From the NCBI GenBank assembly GCA_031291675.1, contig JARLIO010000085.1:62001-126000 (forward strand): 64,000 bases of DNA, in the 5' to 3' direction. Position 1 is the first letter of the stretch; every line of letters starts with the position of its first letter. A model generated the notes under the pieces. The model had not been told where the DNA came from and made no database searches. It saw only the letters and a program-made list of their open reading frames with translations. This DNA comes from Azospirillaceae bacterium. GTDB lineage: Bacteria > Pseudomonadota > Alphaproteobacteria > Azospirillales > Azospirillaceae. The translations under genes were made by a program, and so were the position numbers. Shown here one piece after another: positions 1 to 9,713 of this stretch.

Positions 1-196
1 CGTCGTCGTGGCATTCGATGCCATCCGCCTCGGGGCAACGCTGGGCCGCGAGCAGGCCGTACACGCCGCCCTCGCCCCCGGGGCGCTGGCGGCGCGTTTT
101 CTCGCCGAATCCCGACGTTTCGCCGGGATTAGGCAATATCGGGATTGCCAGGTCGGCGTTGTGCCGACCGGTTTGCCCACCCAACGGACGAGCTAG
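1..196 (+). CDS. YlxR-family RNA-binding protein, C-terminal part
   Basis: This is the 3' end of a gene that enters from the left edge; the readable frame begins at base 2 and stops with TAG at 194-196. About 64 residues remain. They look like the L7Ae-like C-terminal domain that alphaproteobacterial YlxR (DUF448) proteins carry, with the motif '[15 protein letters not shown]' followed by '[10 protein letters not shown]'. The position directly before infB is the classical place of ylxR in the nusA-ylxR-infB operon. The N-terminal YlxR domain lies outside the window, so the assignment rests on this tail and on context. Confidence 0.75.
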   Translation, partial: VVVAFDAIRLGATLGREQAVHAALAPGALAARFLAESRRFAGIRQYRDCQVGVVPTGLPTQRTS

Positions 197-207
197 TCGA
201 ACGACAC

Positions 208-2964
208 ATGACGGACAGCAACGACCAAGACCGCAGCAAGAAGCTCAGCCTTTCACCGGGCAAGGGCAAAATAGAGTTGAAGAAGACGGTCGAAACCGGG
301 TCGGTTCGGCAAAGCTTTTCTCATGGGCGCTCCAAGACCGTCGAGGTCGAGGTCAAGAAGAAACGCGCCGTGGACAAAGGCGCCGCGCCCGGGATCGCCG
401 ATGGCGGTGCCGCGGCGCGCCGCGCCGCCGAGGGCCTGCCGACCAAGGCGACCCCGGGTCGCGGTGGCAGCAAAGGCGGGACAACGGCCCGTCAGCTCAC
501 CCCGCAAGAACGCGAGCTGCGCGAGCGCGTTCTGCGCAATGCCAAGATCGAAGAGAAGCGGCGGCAGATCGAGGATGAGCAGGTCGTCGAGGCGGCAATC
601 GAGCAGCCCGCCACCGAACAGCCGGTGATCGAACAGCCCGTCGCAATCGATGTTCCGCTCGACGATGACACGTTGCGGCGCCAGGAACTCGAAGAGCTGC
701 GGCAAATCCAGGAGGTCGAGCGCGCCCAAGCCGAGGAGCTTGAGCGCAAGCGGCTTGAGGAAGAGACCCGGCGCAAGGAAGAGGAAGCCAAGCGCAAGGC
801 CGAAGAAGACCGCAAGAAGCCACCGGCACGGCCCACCGACGGCGCCCGGGCGCCGGCGCGCGGTACCGATGGCGCAGCGGCTCCGGTGGCACGGCCGGCC
901 ACGTCGGTCGCAGCGCCCGCGGCTCGTGTCGCGGCCGGCGCCACCGACGGTGACGATGACGCGCCCCGCGCCCGCAAGGCGACGGCTGGCATCGGCCCCA
1001 ACGCGGCCAAAGCCCCCGCGGTCAAGCCCGCCGCGCCGCCCCGCGTCAAGGGCTCCGAGAAACGCCGCGGCAGCGGCAAGCTGACCGTCAGTCAGGCGCT
1101 CAGCGGGGATGATGCGGAAAAGACCCGCAGCCTCGCCGCGCTGCGTCGCGCCCGGGAACGGGAACGCCTGCGCCTGGCCAGCCGCCAGGAGGTCCAGAAG
1201 GTTACCCGTGACGTCATCGTCCCCGAAGTCATCACGGTTCAGGAATTGGCCAACCGCATGGCCGAACGCGGCGCCGACGTCATCAAGGCGCTGATGCGTA
1301 TGGGCGTCATGGCGACGATCAACCAGACCATCGACGCCGACACGGCCGAGCTGGTGATTGCCGAGTTTGGTCACCGTGCCCGCCGCGTGTCCGAATCGGA
1401 TGTCGAGCTGGGCATCCGCGGTGAGGTCGACGGCGACGAAGTGATGCAGTCCCGGCCCCCGGTGGTCACCGTCATGGGCCATGTCGACCATGGCAAGACC
1501 TCGTTGCTCGACGCCCTGCGATCGACCGACGTCGCCAGCCATGAAGCCGGCGGCATCACCCAGCATATCGGTGCCTATCAGGTCGTGTTGCACGGCGACA
1601 GCCGGATCACCTTCATTGACACCCCCGGTCACGCGGCCTTCACCGAAATGCGGGCCCGCGGCGCCAATGTCACCGACGTCGTGGTCCTGGTCGTCGCCGC
1701 CGATGACGGCATCATGCCGCAGACGATCGAGGCGATCCGTCATGCCAAGGCGGCCAAGGTGCCGATCATCGTCGCCATCAACAAGTGCGACCTGCCCGAC
1801 GCCAACCCGGCGCGTGTCCGCCAGGAACTGTTGCAGCACGATCTCGTCGTCGAGGAAATGGGTGGCGACATCCTGGCCGTCGATGTCTCGGCCAAGACCC
1901 GGCTCGGCCTGGATCGGCTGGAAGAGGCGATCCTGCTGCAGGCGGAAATCCTCGAACTGCGCGCCAATCCCGATCGCATCGCCGAGGGCGTGGTCATCGA
2001 GGCCAAGCTGGAACGCGGCCGTGGTCCCGTGGCCACCGTGCTGGTCCAGCGTGGCACGCTGCGGGTCGGTGACATCTTTGTCGCCGGCAGCGAATGGGGC
2101 CGTGTTCGTGCGCTCAACAACGACCGCGGCGGCGCCATGGATGCGGCAACGCCGGCCATGCCGATCGAGGTCCTGGGCCTGAACGCCACCCCGATGGCGG
2201 GCGACGATTTTGTCGTCGTCGAAAGCGAAGGCCGGGCCCGCGAGATCACCGAATTCCGGCAGCGCAAGAAGCGCGACGCCCAGAATGCGGCGTCGGCCCG
2301 CGGCACGCTGGAACAGATGTTCAACCGGATCCAGACCGGCGAAGCCAAGGAACTGCCGATCGTCATCAAGGGCGACGTCCAGGGATCGATCGAAGCGATC
2401 TCCGGGGCGCTCGAACGCCTGGCCGGCGACAATGTCGAGGTCAAAGTCCGGGTGCTGCATTCCTCGGTCGGCGCCATCAACGAGTCCGATGTCACCCTGG
2501 CCAACGCCTCAAAGGCCATGATCATCGGGTTCAATGTCCGCGCCAACCCGCAGGCCCGGGAAATGGCCAAGCGCGACGGCATCGAGATCCGGTATTATTC
2601 GGTGATCTATAACGTCATCGACGACGTCAAGGCCGCCCTGACCGGCATGTTGACCCCGACGATGCGCGAACGGTTCCTGGGCAATGCCCAGATCCGCGAG
2701 GTCTTCAATATCACCAAGGTGGGCAAGGTTGCCGGCTGTATGATCACCGAAGGCATTGTCAAGCGTGGTGCCGGTGTCCGCCTGCTGCGCGACAATGTGG
2801 TGATCCACGAAGGCACACTCAAAACCCTCAAGCGCTTCAAGGACGAGGTCAAGGAAGTCCGCGAGGGCTACGAATGCGGCATGGCCTTCGAGAACTACGA
2901 GAATATCGAGGCCGGTGACGTCATCGAAGCCTATGAAATGGAAGAAGTCGCCCGTCACCTTTAG
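208..2964 (+). CDS. infB: translation initiation factor IF-2
   Basis: IF-2 is the GTPase that places initiator fMet-tRNA on the 30S subunit. The 918-residue protein has a long charged N-terminal region (Glu/Lys/Arg-rich, then Ala/Pro-rich, about residues 1-340), then the IF2-N and G domains. G1 is 'GHVDHGKT' near residue 423, G3 is 'DTPGHAAF' near 470 and G4 is 'NKCD' near 525; the C-terminal domains end in 'EEVARHL'. I chose the ATG at 208 because it begins the typical 'MTDSNDQD..' start 11 bases after the upstream stop; the frame is open further upstream but overlaps the ylxR end. The order ylxR-infB-rbfA-truB-rpsO-pnp supports the call. Confidence 0.97.
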   Translation: MTDSNDQDRSKKLSLSPGKGKIELKKTVETGSVRQSFSHGRSKTVEVEVKKKRAVDKGAAPGIADGGAAARRAAEGLPTKATPGRGGSKGGTTARQLTPQERELRERVLRNAKIEEKRRQIEDEQVVEAAIEQPATEQPVIEQPVAIDVPLDDDTLRRQELEELRQIQEVERAQAEELERKRLEEETRRKEEEAKRKAEEDRKKPPARPTDGARAPARGTDGAAAPVARPATSVAAPAARVAAGATDGDDDAPRARKATAGIGPNAAKAPAVKPAAPPRVKGSEKRRGSGKLTVSQALSGDDAEKTRSLAALRRARERERLRLASRQEVQKVTRDVIVPEVITVQELANRMAERGADVIKALMRMGVMATINQTIDADTAELVIAEFGHRARRVSESDVELGIRGEVDGDEVMQSRPPVVTVMGHVDHGKTSLLDALRSTDVASHEAGGITQHIGAYQVVLHGDSRITFIDTPGHAAFTEMRARGANVTDVVVLVVAADDGIMPQTIEAIRHAKAAKVPIIVAINKCDLPDANPARVRQELLQHDLVVEEMGGDILAVDVSAKTRLGLDRLEEAILLQAEILELRANPDRIAEGVVIEAKLERGRGPVATVLVQRGTLRVGDIFVAGSEWGRVRALNNDRGGAMDAATPAMPIEVLGLNATPMAGDDFVVVESEGRAREITEFRQRKKRDAQNAASARGTLEQMFNRIQTGEAKELPIVIKGDVQGSIEAISGALERLAGDNVEVKVRVLHSSVGAINESDVTLANASKAMIIGFNVRANPQAREMAKRDGIEIRYYSVIYNVIDDVKAALTGMLTPTMRERFLGNAQIREVFNITKVGKVAGCMITEGIVKRGAGVRLLRDNVVIHEGTLKTLKRFKDEVKEVREGYECGMAFENYENIEAGDVIEAYEMEEVARHL

Positions 2965-2997
2965 GGCCAACGCCACCGTCAGGAGCCGGTAACGACA

Positions 2998-3048
2998 GCG
3001 CCGCTCTCTTCGTCATCACCGCGCGCGGCATGACGAAGAGAGCGGCGC
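2998..3048 (+). terminator. 19-bp perfect hairpin between infB and rbfA
   Basis: Bases 2998-3016 and 3030-3048 form a perfect 19-bp inverted repeat with a 13-base loop. The arms centre on 'CTCTCTTCGTCAT' and its complement. There is no T-run behind it, so it is not a canonical Rho-independent terminator. It may be an attenuator, an RNA processing site or a stabilising stem that sets the infB to rbfA ratio. Confidence 0.5.
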
Positions 3049-3169
3049 GGTGTCCGTGCCGGCATTTCTCTTTCGGGGGCACGGTGCCGGCAGATCCGGC
3101 AAACCGCCCGGGACGATGCCTCATCACCAGGATCAGGCACCATCAGGATCCAGGAGTTTTACGACAGCC

Positions 3170-3637
3170 ATGCCCACGAAGCGTAACGGCAACGCGCCGA
3201 CCCAGCGCCAGCTGCGCGTTGGCGAGGAATTGCGCCATGCCATGGTCGACGTGCTGCGGCGCGGCGACTTTCGCGATCCCGCATTGCAGAATGCCAACAT
3301 CACCGTGACCGAGATCCGGGTCAGTCCCGATCTGCGCAACGCCACCGCCTTCGTGACCCCACTGGGCGGCGGCGACGTCGAGGAGACGGTCGCCGCGTTG
3401 CGCCGCGCCGCGCCCTATTTTCGGGCTCAGCTCGCCCAGGCGATCAAGCTGCGCTTTGCGCCGACGATCGGTTTCGAGGCCGACACCTCGTTCGAGTACG
3501 CCAATCGGATCGACGCCCTGTTGCAAGATCCCGTGGTGCAGCGCGACCTGACCGCGCCGCGGCAGGACGCCGAACCCGACGCCGACGATGCGGTGCCGGC
3601 CGCGATCCGCGCGCCGGACACCAGCGATGGCGCGTAA
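3170..3637 (+). CDS. rbfA: 30S ribosome-binding factor RbfA
   Basis: RbfA is a small KH-like protein needed for late 16S rRNA maturation. The 155-residue product begins 'MPTKRNGNAPTQRQLRVGEE' and contains the family pattern 'ITVTEIRVSPDLRNATAFV' followed by 'LRFAPTIGFEAD'. The ATG at 3170 has 'CAGGAG' about 13 bases upstream; an in-frame extension from 3050 overlaps the hairpin and has no family similarity. The gene overlaps truB by 11 bases, which suggests coupled translation. Confidence 0.95.
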   Translation: MPTKRNGNAPTQRQLRVGEELRHAMVDVLRRGDFRDPALQNANITVTEIRVSPDLRNATAFVTPLGGGDVEETVAALRRAAPYFRAQLAQAIKLRFAPTIGFEADTSFEYANRIDALLQDPVVQRDLTAPRQDAEPDADDAVPAAIRAPDTSDGA

Positions 3638-4568
3638 GCGCAAGGGCAATCCGATCCATGGCTGGCTGGTGATCGACAAGCCGGCCGGCATGACCTCAAC
3701 CCAGGTGTTGGCGCGGGCGCGCTGGCTGCTGCAGGCCCAAAAGGCCGGCCACGGCGGCACCCTGGATCCGCTGGCCACCGGCGTGCTGCCGATTGCCTTC
3801 GGCGAGGCCACCAAGACCGTGGCCTATGCGATGGACGGCCGCAAAACCTATCAGTTCACCCTGTGTTGGGGGGAGCAGCGGACCACCGACGATACCGAAG
3901 GCACCGTGATCGCGACGCACGCGCATCGCCCCGACGGTGCCGCGATCGAGGCCGCGTTGCCGCGCTTCACCGGGGTCATCGACCAGACCCCGCCGCCGTT
4001 TTCCGCGATCAAGGTCGACGGCGAACGGGCCTACGATCTGGCCCGGGAAGGCATCGCCGTCATCCTGGAACCCCGTCCGGTGCGGATCGACCGCTTTGTC
4101 CTGATCGGACAAGCCGACGCCGATCACGCGGAATTCCGCGTCGATTGCGGCAAGGGCACTTATGTCCGCGCGCTGGCGCGGGATCTGGCGCTGGCCCTGG
4201 GCACGGTCGCCCATATCACCGTGCTGCGCCGCCTGCGCGTCGGGCGCTTCACCCTCGACAATGCGATTTCCCTGGACGATTTGACACAACGCGTGCAGAG
4301 TGCCGCGATTGACCACCTTCTGCTTCCGATCGAAACCGCGCTGGACGACATCCCGGCGTTGGCTTTGTCGGCGCCGGAGGCGCACCGACTGAAACTCGGA
4401 CAAAGCGTGACACTGCTGTCTCGTCAGGATCGCGACCAGCTCCTCGGGCTGGGGAACGGTTCCGGCGATGGGCAGGGTGTCGCTATTGCCATGTGCGGTA
4501 GTACGCCCGTGGCATTGGTCCGGGTCGAGGGCGCGGAAATCCGTCCGGTGCGGGTCCTCAACCTATGA
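3627..4568 (+). CDS. truB: tRNA pseudouridine(55) synthase TruB
   Basis: TruB makes pseudouridine 55 in the T-arm of tRNAs. The protein has 313 residues. The catalytic aspartate is D47 in 'GHGGTLDPLATGVLP', and the N-terminal 'GWLVIDKPAGMTS' and the later 'GKGTYVRALARDLA' are family signatures. The start ATG at 3627 lies inside the end of rbfA (stop at 3635-3637). A C-terminal PUA-like segment follows the catalytic domain. It belongs to the same operon and strand as infB, rbfA and rpsO. Confidence 0.96.
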   Translation: MARKRKGNPIHGWLVIDKPAGMTSTQVLARARWLLQAQKAGHGGTLDPLATGVLPIAFGEATKTVAYAMDGRKTYQFTLCWGEQRTTDDTEGTVIATHAHRPDGAAIEAALPRFTGVIDQTPPPFSAIKVDGERAYDLAREGIAVILEPRPVRIDRFVLIGQADADHAEFRVDCGKGTYVRALARDLALALGTVAHITVLRRLRVGRFTLDNAISLDDLTQRVQSAAIDHLLLPIETALDDIPALALSAPEAHRLKLGQSVTLLSRQDRDQLLGLGNGSGDGQGVAIAMCGSTPVALVRVEGAEIRPVRVLNL

Positions 4569-4598
4569 CCAATCTTTCGATGAGAAGTGGAGTCTCAG

Positions 4599-4868
4599 AT
4601 GTCGATTACGCCCGAACGTAAACAGGAAGTGATCGCGGAATACCGCACCGCCGAATCCGACACCGGTTCACCCGAAGTCCAGGTCGCGATTCTCTCGGAA
4701 CGAATTCGCAATCTCACCGAGCACTTGCAGAGCCACAAGAAGGACTTCCACAGCCGTCGCGGGCTGCTGGTGATGGTTGGACAACGCCGGCGCCTGCTGG
4801 ACTACCTCAAGGGTAAGAACGCCGGTCGTTACGACACGTTGATCCAACGCCTTGGCCTGCGCCGCTGA
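4599..4868 (+). CDS. rpsO: 30S ribosomal protein S15
   Basis: The 89-residue product has exactly the usual S15 length and the family sequence, with '[12 protein letters not shown]' and '[10 protein letters not shown]' in the 16S-rRNA-binding part. The ATG at 4599 follows 'GTGGAG' 7-8 bases upstream; an in-frame upstream codon at 4587 would remove this Shine-Dalgarno site. S15 binds the central domain of 16S rRNA early in assembly. The gene stands directly before pnp, as in most proteobacteria, where the pair is regulated through mRNA structure and processing. Confidence 0.97.
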   Translation: MSITPERKQEVIAEYRTAESDTGSPEVQVAILSERIRNLTEHLQSHKKDFHSRRGLLVMVGQRRRLLDYLKGKNAGRYDTLIQRLGLRR

Positions 4869-5029
4869 TCGCGCCGCAACACCGGACGATCAGACGGGGA
4901 TGCGCTCGCACGTGTCGCCCCCCTCCTTTCGCCATCGGGTGACCGATGGTCCCGCACGGCGGTCTGCGCCGAACGGGCGAAGCCATGATGACGGCCACGG
5001 CCTGATCATGGCACAGGATCTTCATGACG

Positions 5030-5067
5030 GCCGGCCCGGACGTTTCCGGGCCGGCTGTTTTGTTGTC
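5030..5067 (+). terminator. terminator-like hairpin downstream of rpsO
   Basis: Bases 5030-5040 and 5045-5055 pair as an 11-bp GC-rich stem with a 4-base loop. A T-rich run ('TGTTTTGTTGTC') follows at once. This fits an intrinsic terminator or attenuator for the infB-rpsO transcript. Confidence 0.65.
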
Positions 5068-5109
5068 GGGCGCCGGCCTCTCCGGGGCCCGACGACAAAA
5101 CAGCCGGCC
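5049..5109 (+). promoter_or_regulatory. long hairpin competing with the rpsO terminator
   Basis: Bases 5049-5071 and 5087-5109 form a 23-bp stem with a single G-U pair and a 15-base loop. Its left arm includes the right arm of the terminator stem (5049-5055), so only one of the two structures can form at a time. It could act as an anti-terminator, as an RNase III-type site controlling pnp, or as a terminator for opposing transcription. Confidence 0.5.
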
Positions 5110-5299
5110 TGCATGCCGCAGATGCGGCCTTGTCTTGTCCCCCTGGTCATTTCGGCCAAATTTCGGGATTTTCGACGACCACCGATGCGGCCGCGGCGCA
5201 TCGGTGTCATAGGTTTCATGCGGGGTTGGTGACGACGTAAGCACCCCGACCGCGGCGCCAATCCGGGCCGTCGCGGTGTCGGATGGAAGGATCGACAAT

Positions 5300-7414
5300 A
5301 TGTTCAAGGTTTTTCGTAAGGAAATCGAGTGGGGGGGTCGCAAGCTGACCTTCGAGACGGGCCGGATCGCCCGTCAAGCCGATGGTGCCGTGCTCGTGAC
5401 CTACGGCGAAACGGTCGTACTCTGCACCGCCGTTGCACAAAAGACGGCCAAGCCGGGGATCGATTTCTTTCCCTTGACCGTCAATTATCAGGAAAAAGCC
5501 TTCGCGGCGGGCAAGATCCCCGGCGGCTTCTTCAAGCGCGAGGGGCGCCCCAGCGAGCACGAGACCCTGGTCAGCCGGTTGATCGACCGCCCGATCCGTC
5601 CGCTGTTCGTCAGCGGCTTTCGCAACGAGACGCAGATCATCTGCACCGTGCTGAGCCATGATCTGGAGAATGATCCGGACATCGTCTCGATCGTCGGAAC
5701 CTCGGCCGCGCTGACCATTTCCGGGATCCCGTTCCTCGGGCCGGTCGGTGCCGCACGCGTCGCCTACAAGAACGGCGCGTTCATTCTCAACCCCAAGATT
5801 GACGACATCGAGGGTAGCGACCTGGAACTGGTCGTCGCCGGGACCCAGGAAGGCGTCCTGATGGTCGAATCGGAAGCCAAGGAGCTGTCCGAAGAGATCA
5901 TGCTGGGTGCGGTGACCTTCGGCCATCAGCAGTTCCAGCCCGTGATCCAGGCCATCATCGAACTCGCCGAGCTGGCGGCGAAGGAACCTTGGGATCTGCC
6001 GGCAACGGACCATGATGCCGAAGCCCTGATCGAGCGCCTCGACAGCATCGCCGGCGCCGACGTCCGCGCCGCCTATCAGGAAACCGTCAAGCAGGCCCGC
6101 CATGAGCTGCTGGGCGCCGCCAAGACCAAGGTCATGGAGACGCTGGCGGCCGAGGATATCGCCGTTGACGCGATCGGCACCGCCTTCAAGGAACTCGAGT
6201 CGCGGGTTTTGCGCGGCGCGGTGATCGACACCGGCCGACGGGTCGATGGCCGCAACACCAAGCAGATCCGGCCGATCGAAGCCCAGGTCGGCGTGCTGTC
6301 GCGCGCTCATGGTTCGGCGCTGTTCACCCGCGGTGAAACCCAGGCCCTGGTCGTCGCCACGCTGGGCACCAGCCAGGACGAGCAGGTCATCGACGCCCTC
6401 GGCGGTGAATACCGCGAACATTTCATGTTGCACTACAACTTCCCTCCCTATTCGGTTGGCGAAGTCGGGCGCATCGGCTCCCCGGGCCGGCGCGAGGTCG
6501 GTCATGGCAAGCTGGCGTGGCGCGCGGTTCATCCCCTGCTCCCGCCCAAGGAAAAGTTCCCCTACACGATCCGGATCGTGTCGGAGATCACCGAGTCCAA
6601 CGGCTCGTCGTCGATGGCCACGGTGTGCGGCACCTCGCTGGCATTGATGGACGCCGGCGCACCGCTGGACCGGCCGGTGGCGGGCATCGCCATGGGCCTG
6701 ATCAAGGAAGAGCGCGGCTTTGCCGTGCTGTCCGACATCCTGGGCGATGAAGATCACCTGGGCGACATGGATTTCAAAGTCGCTGGCACCGAGAAGGGTG
6801 TCACCGCGCTGCAGATGGACATCAAGATCACCTCGATCACCGAGGAGATCATGCGGATTGCCCTGGCCCAGGCCCGGGAAGGCCGGATGCACATCCTGGG
6901 TGAGATGGCCAAGGCTCTGGGCGATGCGCGGGACGGCGTCAATCAGAACGCGCCGCGAATCACCGTGATCAATATCCCCAAGGAAAAGATCCGCGACGTC
7001 ATCGGCTCGGGTGGCAAGGTGATCCGCGAGATCGTCGAGCAGACCGGCGCCAAGATCGACATCGAGGACGATGGTACGATCAAGGTTGCGGCAACCGATT
7101 CCAATGCCAGCCAGGCCGCGATCGACTGGATCCGCGGCATCGTTGCCGAGCCGGAACTGGGCGTGATCTATATCGGCAAGGTCGTCAAAGTCGTCGATTT
7201 CGGCGCCTTCGTGAACTTCCTGGGATCACGTGATGGCCTGGTTCACATCTCGGAGCTGTCGCAGCAGCGCGTGGCGAAGGTCGGCGATGTCGTCAAGCAG
7301 GGTGACGAGGTCAAGGTCAAGGTGCTGGGCTTTGACGATCGCGGCAAGGTCAAGCTGTCGATGAAGCAGGTCGACCAGACCACCGGTGAAGATCTGAATC
7401 CCAAGACCAACTAA
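5300..7414 (+). CDS. pnp: polyribonucleotide nucleotidyltransferase (PNPase)
   Basis: PNPase degrades mRNA 3' to 5' with phosphate and is part of the RNA degradosome. The 704-residue protein has two RNase PH-like halves, the second opening with '[17 protein letters not shown]'. The KH domain is marked by '[15 protein letters not shown]', followed by an S1 domain with '[20 protein letters not shown]'. The ATG at 5300 starts '[16 protein letters not shown]' and is preceded by 'GGAAGGAT'. A clear terminator at 7435 ends the operon. The upstream hairpins suggest processing control, which is the known mode for rpsO-pnp in other bacteria. Confidence 0.97.
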   Translation: MFKVFRKEIEWGGRKLTFETGRIARQADGAVLVTYGETVVLCTAVAQKTAKPGIDFFPLTVNYQEKAFAAGKIPGGFFKREGRPSEHETLVSRLIDRPIRPLFVSGFRNETQIICTVLSHDLENDPDIVSIVGTSAALTISGIPFLGPVGAARVAYKNGAFILNPKIDDIEGSDLELVVAGTQEGVLMVESEAKELSEEIMLGAVTFGHQQFQPVIQAIIELAELAAKEPWDLPATDHDAEALIERLDSIAGADVRAAYQETVKQARHELLGAAKTKVMETLAAEDIAVDAIGTAFKELESRVLRGAVIDTGRRVDGRNTKQIRPIEAQVGVLSRAHGSALFTRGETQALVVATLGTSQDEQVIDALGGEYREHFMLHYNFPPYSVGEVGRIGSPGRREVGHGKLAWRAVHPLLPPKEKFPYTIRIVSEITESNGSSSMATVCGTSLALMDAGAPLDRPVAGIAMGLIKEERGFAVLSDILGDEDHLGDMDFKVAGTEKGVTALQMDIKITSITEEIMRIALAQAREGRMHILGEMAKALGDARDGVNQNAPRITVINIPKEKIRDVIGSGGKVIREIVEQTGAKIDIEDDGTIKVAATDSNASQAAIDWIRGIVAEPELGVIYIGKVVKVVDFGAFVNFLGSRDGLVHISELSQQRVAKVGDVVKQGDEVKVKVLGFDDRGKVKLSMKQVDQTTGEDLNPKTN

Positions 7415-7434
7415 GCGGTTCACCGCGTCAATAG

Positions 7435-7465
7435 AGCCCCGCTGCCTCCGGCAGCGGGGCTTTTT
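7435..7465 (+). terminator. intrinsic terminator of pnp
   Basis: A 12-bp stem ('AGCCCCGCTGCC' paired with its complement, 7435-7446 and 7450-7461) with a 3-base loop is followed by TTTT. It lies 20 bases past the pnp stop codon and closes the infB-pnp operon. Confidence 0.9.
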
Positions 7466-7650
7466 GCTGTCCTGGGCGGCGGGCGATGCCCGACCCGGAC
7501 GCCGATCGGATCGATGCCCCCGACGATCAGCGATCCTCTTGAAAAGCACGTCTATTTTTCTGATTTGATCTTATTGGCCGAAAATTTCGGTTTAACCGCC
7601 CCGGCATCGCGCCGATATATCCCGCGATGTCTTGAAAGGCGGGTCCCGTG

Positions 7651-8517
7651 ATGAATGATACAGCCAGCGTTGCACCCCGGATCCGAGCGGTTGACCGTGT
7701 GTACCGGGCCATGCCCACCAGCGACGGGGCCGGTGTCCGGCTCAACCGTGTGATCGGACAACCCGGACTTCCCGATCTCGACCCGTTCCTGCTGCTCGAC
7801 GAGTTCCGGTCCGATCAGGCTGTGGACTATATCGCCGGTTTTCCCGATCATCCGCACCGCGGTTTCGAGACCGTCACCTATATGTTGGCCGGACGCATGC
7901 GCCACGGCGACAACCAGGGCAATGTCGGTCTGCTCGGGCCCGGCAGCGTCCAATGGATGACGGCGGGGCGCGGGATCGTCCATTCGGAGATGCCGGAGCA
8001 GGAAGATGGTCTGCTCCATGGCTTTCAGCTCTGGGTCAATCTGCCGGCCCGGGACAAAATGACGGCGCCACGCTACCAGGATATCGACCCCGCGCAGATC
8101 CCGACGATCGATGTTGGGGCCGGGGTCCGCGTCACCGTCATTGCCGGCCAGGTCGGGAACACCCGCGGCGCGGTGGATACCGGCGCCACCGAACCGACCT
8201 ATCTCGATGTCCAGCTCGCGGTCGGCACCGGGTTCGCCCAAGCGGTCCCGATCGGGCACAGCGCCTTCGTCTATGCCTATCACGGCGAGGTCCAGGTTGG
8301 TGACGGGCCGCGGGCCAAAACCCTGACAACGGGCGAGCTTGGTGTCCTGAGCCCGGGGGAGGAAATCCGGGTTGCCGCATCGGCCGGGGCAGCACGCCTG
8401 CTGATCGTCGCGGGCAAGCCCCTGAGTGAGCCCGTTGTCCGCCACGGTCCCTTCGTGATGAACACGATGACCGAGATCCGCCAGGCCGTCGATGACTACA
8501 GGGCGGGGCGGCTGTAG
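7651..8517 (+). CDS. pirin family protein
   Basis: This is a two-cupin pirin of about 288 residues. The N-terminal cupin holds the metal-binding signature 'DHPHRGFETVTYMLAG' and the later 'GIVHSEMP' glutamate/histidine motif; 'LHGFQLWVNLPA' is also characteristic. Pirins are Fe(II)-binding proteins; some have quercetinase activity and others act as regulators, so the substrate cannot be given. A GTG at 7648 lies directly before the ATG; the 'GAAAGG' at about 7634 could serve either. It is transcribed alone after the pnp terminator. Confidence 0.9.
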   Translation: MNDTASVAPRIRAVDRVYRAMPTSDGAGVRLNRVIGQPGLPDLDPFLLLDEFRSDQAVDYIAGFPDHPHRGFETVTYMLAGRMRHGDNQGNVGLLGPGSVQWMTAGRGIVHSEMPEQEDGLLHGFQLWVNLPARDKMTAPRYQDIDPAQIPTIDVGAGVRVTVIAGQVGNTRGAVDTGATEPTYLDVQLAVGTGFAQAVPIGHSAFVYAYHGEVQVGDGPRAKTLTTGELGVLSPGEEIRVAASAGAARLLIVAGKPLSEPVVRHGPFVMNTMTEIRQAVDDYRAGRL

Positions 8518-8666
8518 CAGCGGCGGCAATGGCCTTGAAACGGCGCGGCCTGCCTTCCGGGTGATCGTCACGACCTTGATCGCGTTTCAGGTCTCCTTGC
8601 CCAGGAAACCGGCGCCACGATGCGCCGGACCGCAAGTGCGGTCCCCCCTTGTCATGGAGACCCGTC

Positions 8667-9713
8667 ATGAGATTGCTTCCGGCCCTGATCCTTCTGGCCA
8701 GCCTCGCCACCGCGCCGGCCTGTGCCGCCGACGCGATCGGTTTCCGGCTTCTCGCGCTGCCCGGGACCGCGGAGCACCGCGCCCTGGACGTCGCGCTCTG
8801 GTATCCCGCCGCGGACAGTGCAACGCCGCCAACGATGCTCGGCGACAATGCGGCGTTCGTCGGCCGTGCCGTGGTCCGCGACGCCCCGGCAGCGCCGGGG
8901 CACTGGCCGCTGGTCGTGATCTCGCACGGCCTCGGTGGCAACTGGACCAACCAGATCTGGCTTGCCGGTGACCTGGTCCGGCATGGCTTCGTCGTCGCGG
9001 CCCCCAACCATCCGGGCACGACGTCGCGCGACCTGCGGCCCCTGGCGTCCGCGCCGCTCTGGGAGCGGCCGCGTGACATCAGCCATGTCATCGACGCCCT
9101 GCTCGCCGAGCCCACCGCGTCGGGCATGATCGCGCCGCAGCGCGTTGGGATCATCGGCCATTCGCTCGGGGGCTGGACCGCGATCGAGATCGCCGGCGGG
9201 CGGTTTGATCCCCGGCGTTTCGATGCCGATTGCGCCGTTCAGTCCGATCTCGCCGCCTGCAAATACGCCAGTCAGCCCGATGGCGACACCGGGCGACGGG
9301 CAACCGATGCCGCAATGCTGACCCGGTCCTGGAAAGACCCGCGGGTCAAGGCCGTGGTCACGCTCGACCTCGGCCTGGCCCGTGGCTTCGATCCCGCCAG
9401 CCTGGCCGCGATCGACATTCCGGTCCTGGTGGTCGCCGCCGGGCGGCACACGGCGGACATGCCCGCCGCGCTGGAATCCGGTTTCCTGGTCGCGCACCTG
9501 CCGGGCGGAACACCCTTTGTCGCGATCGATGACGCCGCACATTTCAGCTTCCTGCCGGTGTGCAAAGCCGGGGCGGCGGCGTTGCTGGAAGCCGATCATC
9601 CCGGCGACGGCATCATCTGTCAGGATGGCAATGGCCGGGATCGAATGGCGATTCATGACCAGGTGGCGGCCACGGTCATCCCGTTCCTGGCGCGGAGCCT
9701 GCAATCGGATTGA
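8667..9713 (+). CDS. secreted alpha/beta hydrolase (dienelactone-hydrolase-like)
   Basis: The 348-residue protein starts with a signal peptide (MRLLPALILLASLATAPACA, cleavage expected near residue 25). The nucleophile elbow is 'GHSLGGW' with Ser166, the oxyanion-side motif is 'ISHGLGGN', and a histidine in 'DDAAHFSFLP' near the C-terminus can complete the triad. It resembles the predicted dienelactone hydrolase group (COG4188), whose members include PAF-acetylhydrolase-like enzymes. The substrate is unknown. Its 3' end overlaps the convergent AraC-type gene by 38 bases. Confidence 0.8.
   Translation: MRLLPALILLASLATAPACAADAIGFRLLALPGTAEHRALDVALWYPAADSATPPTMLGDNAAFVGRAVVRDAPAAPGHWPLVVISHGLGGNWTNQIWLAGDLVRHGFVVAAPNHPGTTSRDLRPLASAPLWERPRDISHVIDALLAEPTASGMIAPQRVGIIGHSLGGWTAIEIAGGRFDPRRFDADCAVQSDLAACKYASQPDGDTGRRATDAAMLTRSWKDPRVKAVVTLDLGLARGFDPASLAAIDIPVLVVAAGRHTADMPAALESGFLVAHLPGGTPFVAIDDAAHFSFLPVCKAGAAALLEADHPGDGIICQDGNGRDRMAIHDQVAATVIPFLARSLQSD

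Larger units (their letters stand above)
4869..5299. other. 431-base rpsO-pnp intergenic region
   Basis: No gene is supported here. The region holds a Rho-independent-type hairpin at 5030-5055 with a T-rich tail, overlapped by a second, longer hairpin at 5049-5109. The open frames seen in it (for example 4852-5232) run through these hairpins and match no known family. Confidence 0.7.

Noticed and set aside
253-2460. 735-codon minus-strand frame opposite infB
   Set aside because: Shadow of infB with no domain pattern and no ribosome site.
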